Source: Clostridium_I sp963725425 (lineage in GTDB: Bacteria; Bacillota; Clostridia; Clostridiales; Clostridiaceae). From it: a stretch of 64,000 nt of DNA. The notes below the pieces were generated by a model. The model was not told where the DNA came from. It made no database searches and saw nothing but the letters and a program-made list of their open reading frames with translations. Both the position numbers and the translations under genes were made by a program. Position 1 is the first letter of the stretch. Every line of letters begins with the position of its first letter. This document shows, in pieces, positions 55,529 to 64,000 of the stretch. The stretch lies in assembly GCA_963725425.1 (NCBI GenBank), contig CAVRYJ010000042.1, positions 124,001 to 188,000 of the forward strand, in the 5' to 3' direction.

Positions 55529-56389
55529 CTATATATCAGTCTTTTTCATTGTTTTTCTAATCTGTTTTTTAACTTCGTCATTGTCATAACCCCTTCGGAT
55601 TAAGTATTCCCAAAGTTTTTTATAAATTTTCATTTCATCATTTTCTCTTTTTATAATTATATCATATCTCTTTTCAGCTAATACTTTAAGTTGTTCCATA
55701 TTTTCAAGACTTTTTTTCTCCGTAACTTCTTTGTCTTCTTCAAGTTCACTTTTGTCCTTTAAAACTGACTTTAAAATTTCATTTACCAATTCGCCATTAT
55801 ACCCAGATCTGAAAAGGTAACTTTTAAGTTTAGTATAAATTTTGGAGTAGTTGCCTTCAGTTCTAGATATATTTTCATATTTCTTTTTAGCTAAAACCTC
55901 TATGGCTGCTTTTTCCCGAGTAATAGGAACTTCATTTAATTTTTCATCAATGAGTTTCACTTGGATACCTTTTTTTAATAGATCATATTTTATCTTAATT
56001 CTACCATGTTTTTTTATCCTGTCACTTATATATAAATCAATATATTTATCATCATCAACAAATCCGTATTCTTTTAAAAATAAAAATGCCCGTTCTATAA
56101 CTTTTTCGCTGTATTCCTTTTTAATAAGTTTTTCATGCATCTCTTTTTCCGTTTTATAGCTTCTATCAATTACATTTAATGCATAATTTTTACATGAAAT
56201 ATAGTTATCTTCCTCAATTATTTTCTTGAGGCTTTCAGTTTCAACATTATTTCCTGTTTTTAAACCAAATGAAAATACTAAATCTGCACTACAAGAGAAG
56301 CTATATTCTCCACTTACATAAACATTAACTCTATCTTTTTTTCTCTTTTGCATTTCTATTTTAGTAATTTTATTATTCAAAAACATCAC
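55529..56389 (-). CDS. recX: RecX-like regulatory protein
   Basis: This 286-aa protein has the usual N-terminal part (KITKIEMQKRKKDRVNVYVS, GEYSFSCSADLVFSFGLKTG) and three helical RecX repeats (IDRSYKTEKEMHEKLIKKEY, then LKEYGFVDDDKYIDLYISDR). The C-terminus adds two extra repeat-like units, one ending FRSGYNGELVNEILKSV and one ending IRRGYDNDEVKKQIRKTM. RecX modulates RecA filaments. It overlaps the M16 peptidase gene by 17 bp, so the two are coupled. Confidence 0.88.
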   Translation of the reverse strand: MMFLNNKITKIEMQKRKKDRVNVYVSGEYSFSCSADLVFSFGLKTGNNVETESLKKIIEEDNYISCKNYALNVIDRSYKTEKEMHEKLIKKEYSEKVIERAFLFLKEYGFVDDDKYIDLYISDRIKKHGRIKIKYDLLKKGIQVKLIDEKLNEVPITREKAAIEVLAKKKYENISRTEGNYSKIYTKLKSYLFRSGYNGELVNEILKSVLKDKSELEEDKEVTEKKSLENMEQLKVLAEKRYDIIIKRENDEMKIYKKLWEYLIRRGYDNDEVKKQIRKTMKKTDI

Positions 56390-57632
56390 TCTCTTTTGTC
56401 ATAAGTATATGAACAGTTGGATTTGTAAATACTGTTCTAGCACTTTCGTAAATATCCTCTTTTTTTATAACTTGCAAATTATCCATATCACTTATGAATT
56501 CATATATATCATCGCCATCTACCATTTGTTGTATAATATAATCACATAAGCTTGCAGTGTCTTCAATAGTTGCAATAACTGAGGTTTTTAATACCTTTTT
56601 CATTAATTCAATGTCACTGTTTTTGAACAAATATTTTTCATTTGTTATATCATTTATACAGGAATCTATGCAATCCATAGCCTTAACAGCATTTTTTTTA
56701 CTTACAGAAGTATATATATATAAACTCTTTACAAAACTTGTAGTGTCCAGTTCAGAATAAACATCATAGGCAAGACCCTTTTTTTCTCTAAGTTCTCTGA
56801 ACAATATAGAATTTCCACTTTCACCAAATCTATGATTCAATATTTTCAGAGCTAATTCATGTTTCTTATCAATATTATGAAAAGTATAAATATATACAAT
56901 ACTACTTTGCTCTATATTATCCTTATGAGTTGTTTTTTTTATATTAATATTATCCTCAATTATTATGTCTTCCTTTATAACTTCTGCTGATATCCATTTA
57001 TTAAAATACTTCTGGAGTAATGCATAAACTTCTTCATATTCTAAGGGAGATACTATGGATATGCAACAATTATTTGGTACATAATATTTTTTATAGAAAC
57101 CAACAATATCTCGTCTTGTGAATTTACTAATGCTTTTTTCTGTACCTATTATATCATATTTTAGAGGACTATTTTTATATGCTAGTTTATTAGCCAATTT
57201 ATAACTATAGTCTTCTACATCATCTACACTGGTTCTTATTTCAGATAATATTACTTCTCTTTCTTTATCCATTTCATCCTTAGGAAAATTAGAATTCACA
57301 AGCATATCAGAAATAAGTTCTAATGATTTTTCAAATTCATCTCTGAGTCCTGAAACATTTACAACCGTACAATTGTAGTCAGTATAAGCATTATATTCTC
57401 CGCCTATATTTTCAAGTTCATCATTTAATTTTTCGTTATCCCTATTTTTTGTTCCTTTAAACAGCATATGTTCAACAAAATGTGAAACTCCATTTTGTTC
57501 TTTTTTTTCATAAATTGAACCTATTTTTACAGCAGCATTAACCGAAAACAAGCCTGTTTTTCTTTTCACTACAACTATTTGAAGCCCATTGTTTAGAAAA
57601 TACTCCCTAGAGTCGAAAAAATCCTTATTCAT
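56373..57632 (-). CDS. M16 family zinc peptidase (processing-peptidase-like)
   Basis: This 419-aa protein has the inverted zinc motif HFVEHMLFKGT (HxxEH, about 51-61) and the distal Glu in DELENIGGEYNAYTDYNCT. The second half (LALKILNHRFGESGNSILFRELREKKG) is the inactive-lobe helix pair. Members degrade or trim peptides in the cytosol. The gene precedes recX with overlap. AGGAGATTTT lies before the ATG. Confidence 0.92.
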   Translation of the reverse strand: MNKDFFDSREYFLNNGLQIVVVKRKTGLFSVNAAVKIGSIYEKKEQNGVSHFVEHMLFKGTKNRDNEKLNDELENIGGEYNAYTDYNCTVVNVSGLRDEFEKSLELISDMLVNSNFPKDEMDKEREVILSEIRTSVDDVEDYSYKLANKLAYKNSPLKYDIIGTEKSISKFTRRDIVGFYKKYYVPNNCCISIVSPLEYEEVYALLQKYFNKWISAEVIKEDIIIEDNINIKKTTHKDNIEQSSIVYIYTFHNIDKKHELALKILNHRFGESGNSILFRELREKKGLAYDVYSELDTTSFVKSLYIYTSVSKKNAVKAMDCIDSCINDITNEKYLFKNSDIELMKKVLKTSVIATIEDTASLCDYIIQQMVDGDDIYEFISDMDNLQVIKKEDIYESARTVFTNPTVHILMTKESDVFE

Positions 57633-57647
57633 AAAATCTCCTCATAT

Positions 57648-57812
57648 TAAGGCATCATCAAAGAAATAACAAGTCAGTATTCTGGTATATTTTGTGTTAT
57701 GCAACGCCCTCCATAACCATTACATATATCAATATGCGCAAGGTTTTGGCTCCTCGCCTAACGCAAAATATCCTCAGAATCTTTGACTCGTTATTTCTTT
57801 TCAGATGCCTAA
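57648..57812. repeat. TAGGCATC palindromic repeat, copy C
   Basis: The left end is TAAGGCATCATCAAAGAAAT then AACAAGTCAGTATTC; the right end GAATCTTTGACTCGTTATTT then CTTTTCAGATGCCTAA. The ends are inverted repeats of about 40 bp. It is inserted just upstream of the M16 peptidase ribosome site region and carries only a spurious minus-strand frame. Confidence 0.75.
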
Positions 57813-57862
57813 TGTTTTTTAATAAAGTTCCTAATTTATAAGTTACACAGTTATTATACTCT

Positions 57863-57911
57863 AAAAAGGCCCTAAAAGCCATATTATACAAAGCTTTAAG
57901 GGTCTTTTTAT
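57863..57911 (-). terminator. Terminator of the 326-aa gene
   Basis: AAAAAGGCCCTAAAAGC pairs with GCTTTAAGGGTCTTTTT (one G-T pair) around a 13-nt loop, with T runs on both outer sides. It lies just downstream of the minus-strand gene that ends at 57921. Confidence 0.8.
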
Positions 57912-57920
57912 AATTTAATA

Positions 57921-58901
57921 TTAAATATATACTTTTTTTAAATTTAAAGTATGTTTCAATCCATCTGAAAATTTATCATATTCTTTAAATATGAATTCAA
58001 CTAAATTCCTAGCATCTACCAAAGAACATAGTTTTTTAATTTCAATATTGTTTTTTGCTAAGGCCTCAAACCCGCCAACACTAATTAAAATTAATTTATA
58101 ATCCTCATTATTATTTTTAATTCCATTTTCCACATTATTAACGGTAAGTTCTTTAACACCTTTAATAATAATTATTTTGTTTGCTAATTTCATCATTTTG
58201 AATGGATCCATATAAAGTACATCAATAGAATACATCATGTCATTTTCTTCCATTCCTCTGAATATGTACCCATTCAGCCTAAATATTTCGTCCACAATTT
58301 TTAATATCTCATTGCTCTGCAAACTTCTGATTGTATTTTCACAGGCTGAATATATTTGATCCGTAAAATCTATACTTTTTGAAATTTCATTTTTTTCACT
58401 CTCACTTGAAATGGTATCATTAAATATTTTTTCAATTTCCCAATCATTATTCACAATTTGAAAAATCATTGCTGGTGAGGTAAAAGAATTTTTTATTTCA
58501 TTTGTAATAGTTGCTTTTGGTACTGATTTGCTACTCCACTCTACCTTTATTATATTAGGAGTGTCTTTTGAAATTTCAGGCAAAAAGACATAATTATTTT
58601 TCACTGTAGCAAAATAGTATTCTTCATTTTTATTGTTATAAGTTATAATTTTATCATCAATACAGATTTCTCTGCTAAATTTCCAGAGTTGACTTTCGAT
58701 TCTTATTCTAAATATGGGTGCCTCATTGCTATATACTTCATCACATCTAACAAGCAATTTGTCCTTTGTATCGTAATCTTTAGGATTTCCAATCTCACTG
58801 AATCCAATAGAAACTATATTGTTTTTAAACCATTGACTAACTATATTATCATTACCATCATTTTTAATCATCCACCATTTTGGCACGTTATCACACCTCA
58901 C
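57921..58901 (-). CDS. Hypothetical protein, possible EVE/Mrr-like two-domain architecture
   Basis: This 326-aa protein is unrecognised as a whole. The first 130 residues (KWWMIKNDGNDNIVSQWFKN, then IVSIGFSEIGNP, KIITYNNKNEEYYFATVKNN) resemble domains of the EVE/PUA type found in restriction proteins. The last 130 (EIVDEIFRLNGYIFRG, IDVLYMDPFKMM..KIIIIKG, LILISVGGFEALAKN, LVDARNLVEFIF) follow the order of Mrr endonuclease strands, with a D..(I/V)xK-like core that is degenerate. A defence role is possible but unproven; it has no methylase neighbour. Confidence 0.55.
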   Translation of the reverse strand: MRCDNVPKWWMIKNDGNDNIVSQWFKNNIVSIGFSEIGNPKDYDTKDKLLVRCDEVYSNEAPIFRIRIESQLWKFSREICIDDKIITYNNKNEEYYFATVKNNYVFLPEISKDTPNIIKVEWSSKSVPKATITNEIKNSFTSPAMIFQIVNNDWEIEKIFNDTISSESEKNEISKSIDFTDQIYSACENTIRSLQSNEILKIVDEIFRLNGYIFRGMEENDMMYSIDVLYMDPFKMMKLANKIIIIKGVKELTVNNVENGIKNNNEDYKLILISVGGFEALAKNNIEIKKLCSLVDARNLVEFIFKEYDKFSDGLKHTLNLKKVYI

Positions 58902-59013
58902 CGCATAATTTTAAATATAATTATATCATATTTTATGATTATAGTCCTAATTGCTATTGCAAAATATTACAAAATAAATTGTACTACATCTTTTTGTTAA
59001 TATGTAGTAAAAT

Positions 59014-59042
59014 AATAAGATAATGTGTCATATTATCTTATT
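59014..59042. promoter_or_regulatory. Inverted repeat upstream of the 207-aa gene
   Basis: AATAAGATAAT and ATTATCTTATT (11 bp, loop 7) lie about 100 bp before the gene at 59146. A second dyad, TACTACAT..ATGTAGTA (58982-59008), is adjacent. They may be operators or an early leader structure. Confidence 0.5.
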
Positions 59043-59145
59043 TATCTGAGAAAAAGAGCCGTGTTAAATAATGAAAATTTGCGAGATAATTTTCTAATTT
59101 TAAAGCACACACACTTACCTTAGGTACTTTATGGAGGAATGTTAA

Positions 59146-59769
59146 ATGTCTCGTAGAAGAAAAACAAAGCGCAAGAAATCTAGATTTTTATTAGTTATTT
59201 TATCAATAATTATAATATGTGCTTTATCATTTTTTGTTTATTTTAAGTTTAACCCTAATGATTCAAAAAGCTATTCCGCCGCAAACACCACCAATAATAA
59301 TACAAAGGAAAAACTTTCTAGTGATGATACTGCTAATGAAACAATTACTTCTAGTGCTAATAAAGTAGAAGTATCTGCTAACAATAGTGCCGACAATACT
59401 ACCCAAAATAGTGGCATTGCTAGTAATGCTACTTCTAATAAAACCGCTACAAACAAAACAAATTACGTTGTGGATGTGCCAACTAATACCGAAGCCTCAA
59501 AAGGTAATGAGATTACCGTAGATAAGGCAACAGAGCTTCTAAAAAGCAATCTTATGGCTAAAGACTCCAAAATAGAACTTAGTTATGATCACACTCAAAA
59601 TAAAAATGGCGTGAATTATTACGTTTTTCAATCATTTGATTCTACAGGTACATCTTCCTCATCAGCAGACAGTCATAGCGATACTTTAGGATGGTATTAT
59701 GTAAATGTAACTAATGGAGATTTATTTGCCTATGATTTAAATAATGATGTTTTAAATCCTTTAAAATAG
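59146..59769 (+). CDS. Membrane-anchored protein with Ser/Thr/Asn linker
   Basis: This 207-aa protein has a basic N-terminus (MSRRRKTKRKKSRF), one membrane helix (LLVILSIIIICALSFFVYF), a low-complexity linker of about 85 residues rich in N/T/S/A and a C-terminal globular domain (ITVDKATELLKSNLMAKDSK, then YYVFQSFDSTG, WYYVNVTNGDLFAYDLNN). The latter looks like a small PepSY-like or inhibitor-type domain, outside the cell. Unknown function. TGGAGGAATG lies before the ATG. Confidence 0.7.
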   Translation: MSRRRKTKRKKSRFLLVILSIIIICALSFFVYFKFNPNDSKSYSAANTTNNNTKEKLSSDDTANETITSSANKVEVSANNSADNTTQNSGIASNATSNKTATNKTNYVVDVPTNTEASKGNEITVDKATELLKSNLMAKDSKIELSYDHTQNKNGVNYYVFQSFDSTGTSSSSADSHSDTLGWYYVNVTNGDLFAYDLNNDVLNPLK

Positions 59770-59784
59770 AGCAGACACATTGTG

Positions 59785-59846
59785 AAATATACGCATACAA
59801 CTCAGAATAGAAGACATTTTGTATTCTGAGTTGTATGCGTATATTT
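59785..59846. terminator. Long hairpin terminator
   Basis: A perfect 25-bp stem starting AAATATACGCATACAACTCA has a 12-nt loop and a T-rich right flank. Confidence 0.9.
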
Positions 59847-59920
59847 TCTAAAAAGTTTGATAATAATATTATTATATGGTATCATGAATTGTTAAATTAA
59901 ATATAGAAAGAGGATAACTG

Positions 59921-61501
59921 ATGAAAAACACTACATTTGCAGAACTTGAATTAGACGAAAATGTCCTAAAAGCCATCACTGAAATGGGATTTGAAAATCC
60001 TTCTGAAATACAAAGTGAAAGTATTCCAACTATACTAGATGGTTTTGATATAATAGGTCAAGCACAAACCGGTACAGGTAAAACTCTTGCTTTCGGTGCA
60101 CCAGTCATAAGCATGATTGACACTGAAAATAAGAACATTCAGGCAATTATATTAACGCCTACAAGAGAATTAGCAATACAGATTTATGAGGAATTGAAGA
60201 GGATTTCGAAATATACTAAAGTCCGTTCTTTACCAATTTATGGTGGCCAATCCATAGATAAGCAAATACAAGAAATTAGAAGAGGCGTTTCAATTATTGT
60301 CGGAACTCCAGGAAGAGTTTTAGATCATATAAAAAGAAAAACATTGAAACTTACTCACGTTAAACACCTTGTGTTAGACGAAGCTGATGAAATGTTAAAC
60401 ATGGGCTTTATAGATGACATTGAAACTATCATTAAGGCTACCAATACCGAACGTCAAACATTACTATTTTCAGCAACTATGCCAAGGCCTATTAAAAAGC
60501 TTGCAGAACAATACCTTAAGCCCGATAACAAGCACATAATGGTACTTAAAAAATCAATGACAGTTTCACAAGTAGAACAATATTATTACGAAGTGCAAAA
60601 TAACGCAAGACTTGAAACTTTATGCAGAATTTTGGATGCAGAAAATCCTGACAGTGCTATTATCTTTTGTAAAACTAAAAGAAATGTAGATGAACTTGTT
60701 AGTACAATGCAATCAAAGGGATTCATTGTTGAGGGTATGCACGGTGATATGAAACAATCTCAAAGAATGTCAACTCTAGCAAAATTCAAATCTGGAAAGT
60801 TGAACTTCCTTGCTGCAACTGATGTAGCTGCAAGAGGAATTGATGTTGAAAATATCTCTCATGTAATAAACTACGAACTTCCTCAAGACACAGAATCTTA
60901 TGTTCATAGAATCGGTAGAACAGGAAGAGCAAATAAATCTGGTACAGCTTTGAGTTTAGTAACAAAAAAAGAGGTTTCTAAGTTAAAACAGATTGAAAGA
61001 GAAATAAAGAGTAAAATAGTTAGAAAACCAATACCTTCAATGAAAGATATAATGGCTGCTAAATCCGAAAATGTTATGAGTGGTATCCAAGATATACTTA
61101 AAGTTGAAAAAGATTATGAAAAATTCTTACCATTAGTTGAAACATTGACCAAAGATTATTCTTTAGAAAAAATAACAGCAGCACTTTTAAAGGATATATT
61201 TGATAGAGAAGTTTCAATGGATTATAATGATGATAATAAATCTTTAAAGGTAGAAACTTCCGTTAGATTATTTATCTCTGTTGGTCGTAAAGATGGTATA
61301 AATGTAAAATTACTTTTAGAGCTTATTGATAATACATCTGGAGTCAATTCAAACTTTATTGGTTCAGTTGATATATTGGATAAATTCTCATTTGTAGATG
61401 TTGTTGAAAACAAAGTACCTATAATCCTTCAAAAAACCAGCGGTGAAAAATACAATGGTCGAAGAATAAATATTGAAATTGCTAAAGGCAGAAACAATTA
61501 G
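59921..61501 (+). CDS. DEAD-box RNA helicase with DbpA-type RNA-binding domain
   Basis: This 526-aa helicase has Q motif FENPSEIQSESIP, Walker A AQTGTGKT, PTRELAIQ, TPGRVLDH, DEAD, SAT, then domain 2 with CKTKRNVDEL, ATDVAARGIDVE and HRIGRTGRANK. The C-terminal 75 residues (VRLFISVGRKDGINVKLLLE to RRINIEIAKG) form a DbpA/CsdA RNA-binding fold, so it is of the DeaD/CshA type working on ribosome assembly or RNA decay. AAAGAGGATAAC precedes the ATG. Confidence 0.94.
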   Translation: MKNTTFAELELDENVLKAITEMGFENPSEIQSESIPTILDGFDIIGQAQTGTGKTLAFGAPVISMIDTENKNIQAIILTPTRELAIQIYEELKRISKYTKVRSLPIYGGQSIDKQIQEIRRGVSIIVGTPGRVLDHIKRKTLKLTHVKHLVLDEADEMLNMGFIDDIETIIKATNTERQTLLFSATMPRPIKKLAEQYLKPDNKHIMVLKKSMTVSQVEQYYYEVQNNARLETLCRILDAENPDSAIIFCKTKRNVDELVSTMQSKGFIVEGMHGDMKQSQRMSTLAKFKSGKLNFLAATDVAARGIDVENISHVINYELPQDTESYVHRIGRTGRANKSGTALSLVTKKEVSKLKQIEREIKSKIVRKPIPSMKDIMAAKSENVMSGIQDILKVEKDYEKFLPLVETLTKDYSLEKITAALLKDIFDREVSMDYNDDNKSLKVETSVRLFISVGRKDGINVKLLLELIDNTSGVNSNFIGSVDILDKFSFVDVVENKVPIILQKTSGEKYNGRRINIEIAKGRNN

Positions 61502-61512
61502 CCTTTAAATTG

Positions 61513-61543
61513 TAAACTACTATGAATTAACATAGTAGTTTTT
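61513..61543. terminator. Terminator after the DEAD-box helicase
   Basis: AAACTACTATG pairs with CATAGTAGTTT, then TTTATT. It stops the helicase transcript and faces the convergent GH57 gene. Confidence 0.88.
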
Positions 61544-61552
61544 TATTATGTT

Positions 61553-63133
61553 TTAATTCTCATATATTTTATAGTTTATATTTTTGAAGATATTATCCAA
61601 AGATTCTATTTTTGTAAGATTCTTTATATTTATAGTGTTCTTTGTTATTTCTTCATAAAATATATTAAACCTTTCCAAATGCATATTAATCCTCTTAATT
61701 GCATAATTAACGGTAGTATTATTTTTTATTATAAAAGACCAATCTGAGGCTTCTGCAAGCATAAGCTCTCTAGCAGCTTGATTTAAAACTCTCTTCTGAA
61801 CATCATTTGGATTTTTATAAGTTTTTGCAAGTCTTATCATTATTTCTTCACATTTATGTAATTCCTTATAAATCCACTGGTTTGAGTGATTTATCCAAAC
61901 TGAATAGTCTCCATTTTCTCCCCAACTTGATGGGTTAGGACTTGAGCATTGAACCATAGAATTATTATTTAGATATTCTTCTGGCGTAGTTAACTCATAG
62001 CAAGTCCATTCCTCATTACTTTTTCTTATAAATGCATCTATAAAATCAGGTCCCTCAAACCACCAATGTCCAAACAGTTCCGCATCATAAGGACATGTTA
62101 TTATTGGTGGTTTTTCCATATAATCTTGCAATGCATTTATCTGTTCATGCCTACAAGACGCAAAATGAGCCCCATGTTCTCTTGCCTTTTCCATTGCCCT
62201 TTTCCTATTATATAATTCTTTTTTTTCTGTGTCGCCTGTAATTTTATAATACTTTATACCAGTATCTAACCTAATCCCTGAACTATTTATATATGGTCCT
62301 ATGTAGTCCATAGGCAATTCATAACCTATATCTCGATAAAATTCTCTATAGTTTGGGTCCCCTGGATAGCCTAGAAAATCGCTCCATACCTGGTAAGATG
62401 AATCCATATCTCTTCCAAAAGCACATACACCATTTGGAGTAGATATAGGTGCTCCAGTACCATACAAAGGTCTTGGTGATGCATAAAGGACTGCCTTACT
62501 TTCAGCTATAAAATATCTTATTCCATATTCCTTTAGCAAAGAATCTAAAGAATAAGTGTAAGCACATTCTGGTAGCCATATTCCATTTGGTGAATGTCCC
62601 ATAACATCTATGTAAGATTGTACTCCAGTTGCAAGTTGTGCTTTTATGGTTTCAGGATTAATAGTAAGAAGCGGTAAGAGCGCATGTGTTGCTGAACAAG
62701 TTATCACTTCTAAGCATCCTAATTCATCATATTTTTTAAAAGCGTTCATAAGTCTACAATCATATTTTTCATAAGTTTTCTTTAAACCATTAAATCTATC
62801 ATTGTAAAACGTTGCAAGTTCATTTAATTCATTGTTATATTTTGTTCTTATTAATTCCTTTTCAGTAAGTTCTATGGATTTATTCAAATACTCCATATAA
62901 CGTTCATTAAGGTATTCATCTTCAAGCATTGCCATCAGTGGTGGTGTTATAGACATGGTTATATTGAAATTAATATTATCACTTAACAATCCATCATACA
63001 CATTTATAAGTGGTATGTAACATTCGTTTATTGCCTCAAACAACCATCGTTCTTCCATGGGATCTTTCACCTCCGGATGTCTTATAAAAGGCATATGACT
63101 ATGTAATATTATGGATACATAACCTTTCTTCAT
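61553..63133 (-). CDS. GH57 family 1,4-alpha-glucan branching enzyme (DUF1957)
   Basis: This protein of about 526 aa starts MKKGYVSIILHSHMPFIRHP with the typical HSHMPF. It has the GH57 nucleophile region GIWLPECAYTYSLDSLLKEY and the acid region TCPYDAELFGHWWFEGPDFI, followed by the helical DUF1957 C-terminus (LMLAEASDWSFIIKNNT). It would form alpha-1,6 branches in glycogen. The start ATG at 63133 follows AGGAGGGG; a longer frame start at 63178 has no such site. It lies 144 bp from a DUF4912 gene, an arrangement seen in related genomes. Confidence 0.92.
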   Translation of the reverse strand: MKKGYVSIILHSHMPFIRHPEVKDPMEERWLFEAINECYIPLINVYDGLLSDNINFNITMSITPPLMAMLEDEYLNERYMEYLNKSIELTEKELIRTKYNNELNELATFYNDRFNGLKKTYEKYDCRLMNAFKKYDELGCLEVITCSATHALLPLLTINPETIKAQLATGVQSYIDVMGHSPNGIWLPECAYTYSLDSLLKEYGIRYFIAESKAVLYASPRPLYGTGAPISTPNGVCAFGRDMDSSYQVWSDFLGYPGDPNYREFYRDIGYELPMDYIGPYINSSGIRLDTGIKYYKITGDTEKKELYNRKRAMEKAREHGAHFASCRHEQINALQDYMEKPPIITCPYDAELFGHWWFEGPDFIDAFIRKSNEEWTCYELTTPEEYLNNNSMVQCSSPNPSSWGENGDYSVWINHSNQWIYKELHKCEEIMIRLAKTYKNPNDVQKRVLNQAARELMLAEASDWSFIIKNNTTVNYAIKRINMHLERFNIFYEEITKNTINIKNLTKIESLDNIFKNINYKIYEN

Positions 63134-63276
63134 ATCTACCCCTCCTGTACTACTTTGAGCAAATTTTACTTTATCCATTTATTTCACCGGTGAACTTGGA
63201 AAATAACCATACCTTTTCAAGCAATCATCTATAGTTTTCTGGATAAAAGTTTCATGGTATATATTGTAACAAATAA

Positions 63277-63783
63277 TTATTTTTGGATATAGTCTATTTT
63301 TTTTTGCTCCATAAAAGGATAAGGTTTTGGCTCCTTATGAATATTTAAGACTTCATCCCCATAATTAGTAGTTGGTAGTTGCTGAATTTCGTTATAAGCC
63401 TCCTGTGAAACATCAACATAATATACTGATAAATCATTTGATTGATCTGACCTAGGTGTTGTAACCGTATTCGATAATGCAAGTGGAACAAAGGTATCAT
63501 CTGGCAATATTCTACCAAGCTTAACAAAAACGTCAATGCCTGTTTTATCAAGATTTATAAACCAGTTATTTGCAAAGACATCTAAAAAAATAACTTTCAT
63601 TTCATTTGCTATTCCATTATCTATTTCAAACACTTTTAATACTGGCTTTGAATTTCTCCAGGAATCTTCTCCATTCATATCTTCAAAATCCTTAATCATT
63701 AATGGAGAAATACTGAAATAGCAAAATACCCTATAGGCATTTTGTACTAATAATGCTAGTGAAAATTTATTATCGCTTATCAC
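63277..63783 (-). CDS. DUF4912 domain protein
   Basis: This 168-aa protein contains LALLVQNAYRVFCYFSISP (about 9-27), the usual opening of DUF4912, and a beta-sandwich core (LKVFEIDN, IFLDVFANNWFINLD, VKLGRILPDDTFVPLALSNT). It is commonly encoded beside GH57 glucan enzymes, as here, and may bind glucan or assist the branching enzyme. It probably shares its transcript with the GH57 gene. Confidence 0.88.
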   Translation of the reverse strand: MISDNKFSLALLVQNAYRVFCYFSISPLMIKDFEDMNGEDSWRNSKPVLKVFEIDNGIANEMKVIFLDVFANNWFINLDKTGIDVFVKLGRILPDDTFVPLALSNTVTTPRSDQSNDLSVYYVDVSQEAYNEIQQLPTTNYGDEVLNIHKEPKPYPFMEQKKIDYIQK

Positions 63784-63940
63784 ATACCCACCTCTATTGT
63801 ATCGTTTAACTTATATAGTATATTATACCTTAATATTACATTAAAGTCATCATGGAATTAAAATAATTCAGGCCTTATTAATATTGTCTTTATGTTAATT
63901 TAATTGTATTTCCTTCATACAATTAACCGAGGTGATTTTT

Positions 63941-64000
63941 ATGTCAATTTTCCAAAAACTACTTATTGTTTTAATTAGTATTTTAGTGCTAGAAATAATT
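63941..64000 (+). CDS. Start of a membrane or secreted protein, cut by window end
   Basis: GAGGTG precedes ATG at 63941 by seven bases; the 20 visible codons read MSIFQKLLIVLISILVLEII, a signal or membrane helix. Nothing more can be said. Confidence 0.6.
   Translation, partial: MSIFQKLLIVLISILVLEII

Noticed and set aside
57697..57891. 64-codon minus-strand frame upstream of the M16 peptidase
   Set aside because: It lies inside palindromic repeat copy C, lacks a ribosome site and has no protein-like pattern.

Overview
The window is low-GC Firmicutes DNA, most likely a spore-forming Clostridium (sensu stricto). Signs of this are an alpha/beta-type small acid-soluble spore protein, a 2-hydroxyacyl-CoA dehydratase activase, the acetylase-type lysine genes, a valS T-box and very A+T-rich spacers. 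The species cannot be fixed from the sequence.

Region 1 (about 1-18,375) is a decayed mobile island. From the left it holds a group II intron nested in an IS200/IS605 tnpA; a Met-rich repeat protein; debris of a conjugative element (VirB6/TrbL-like gene fused by deletion to an ssb 3' part, a small membrane protein, a DnaD-domain tail); a TnsB-like plus TnsC-like transposition module with two small partner genes; a block of small unknown genes; an intact IS1182-type element; a glycosyltransferase; a P-loop kinase; a serine recombinase; a MITE-like repeat; a broken IS4-type element; and the C-terminal tail of a tyrosine integrase. That tail ends about 40 bp from the 3' end of a tRNA-Cys gene, which is the usual attachment position for such islands. 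The other island end is not in the window.

Region 2 (18,375-20,605) is a five-gene tRNA operon (Val-Asp-Phe-Gly-Cys, minus strand). An IS1202-like element sits directly upstream of its promoter, bounded by a perfect 28-bp target duplication that also contains the end of hslO.

Region 3 (20,586-64,000) is core chromosome: hslO, a methyltransferase, a SASP gene, an oppA-B-C-D-F operon, lysine/diaminopimelate genes (dapA, dapB, a broken aminotransferase, dapH), a two-OB-fold SSB paralogue, a polysaccharide deacetylase, divergent argD and argC-argJ with ArgR-like palindromes between them, folC, valS with its T-box, a very large CoA-dehydratase activase, a membrane transglutaminase, recX, an M16 peptidase, a DEAD-box helicase and a GH57-DUF4912 pair.

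Two window-wide patterns stand out. First, several core genes (argJ, the activase, the transglutaminase, a kinase-like gene) are each broken by one missing base in a homopolymer run; this is either sequencing undercall or real decay. Second, spacers carry repeat families: heptamer arrays (TTAACTT or TGTCACT) joined to a short variable-arm hairpin, and a palindromic family with ends like TAGGCATC. Some of these repeats run into coding regions and supply protein C-termini.
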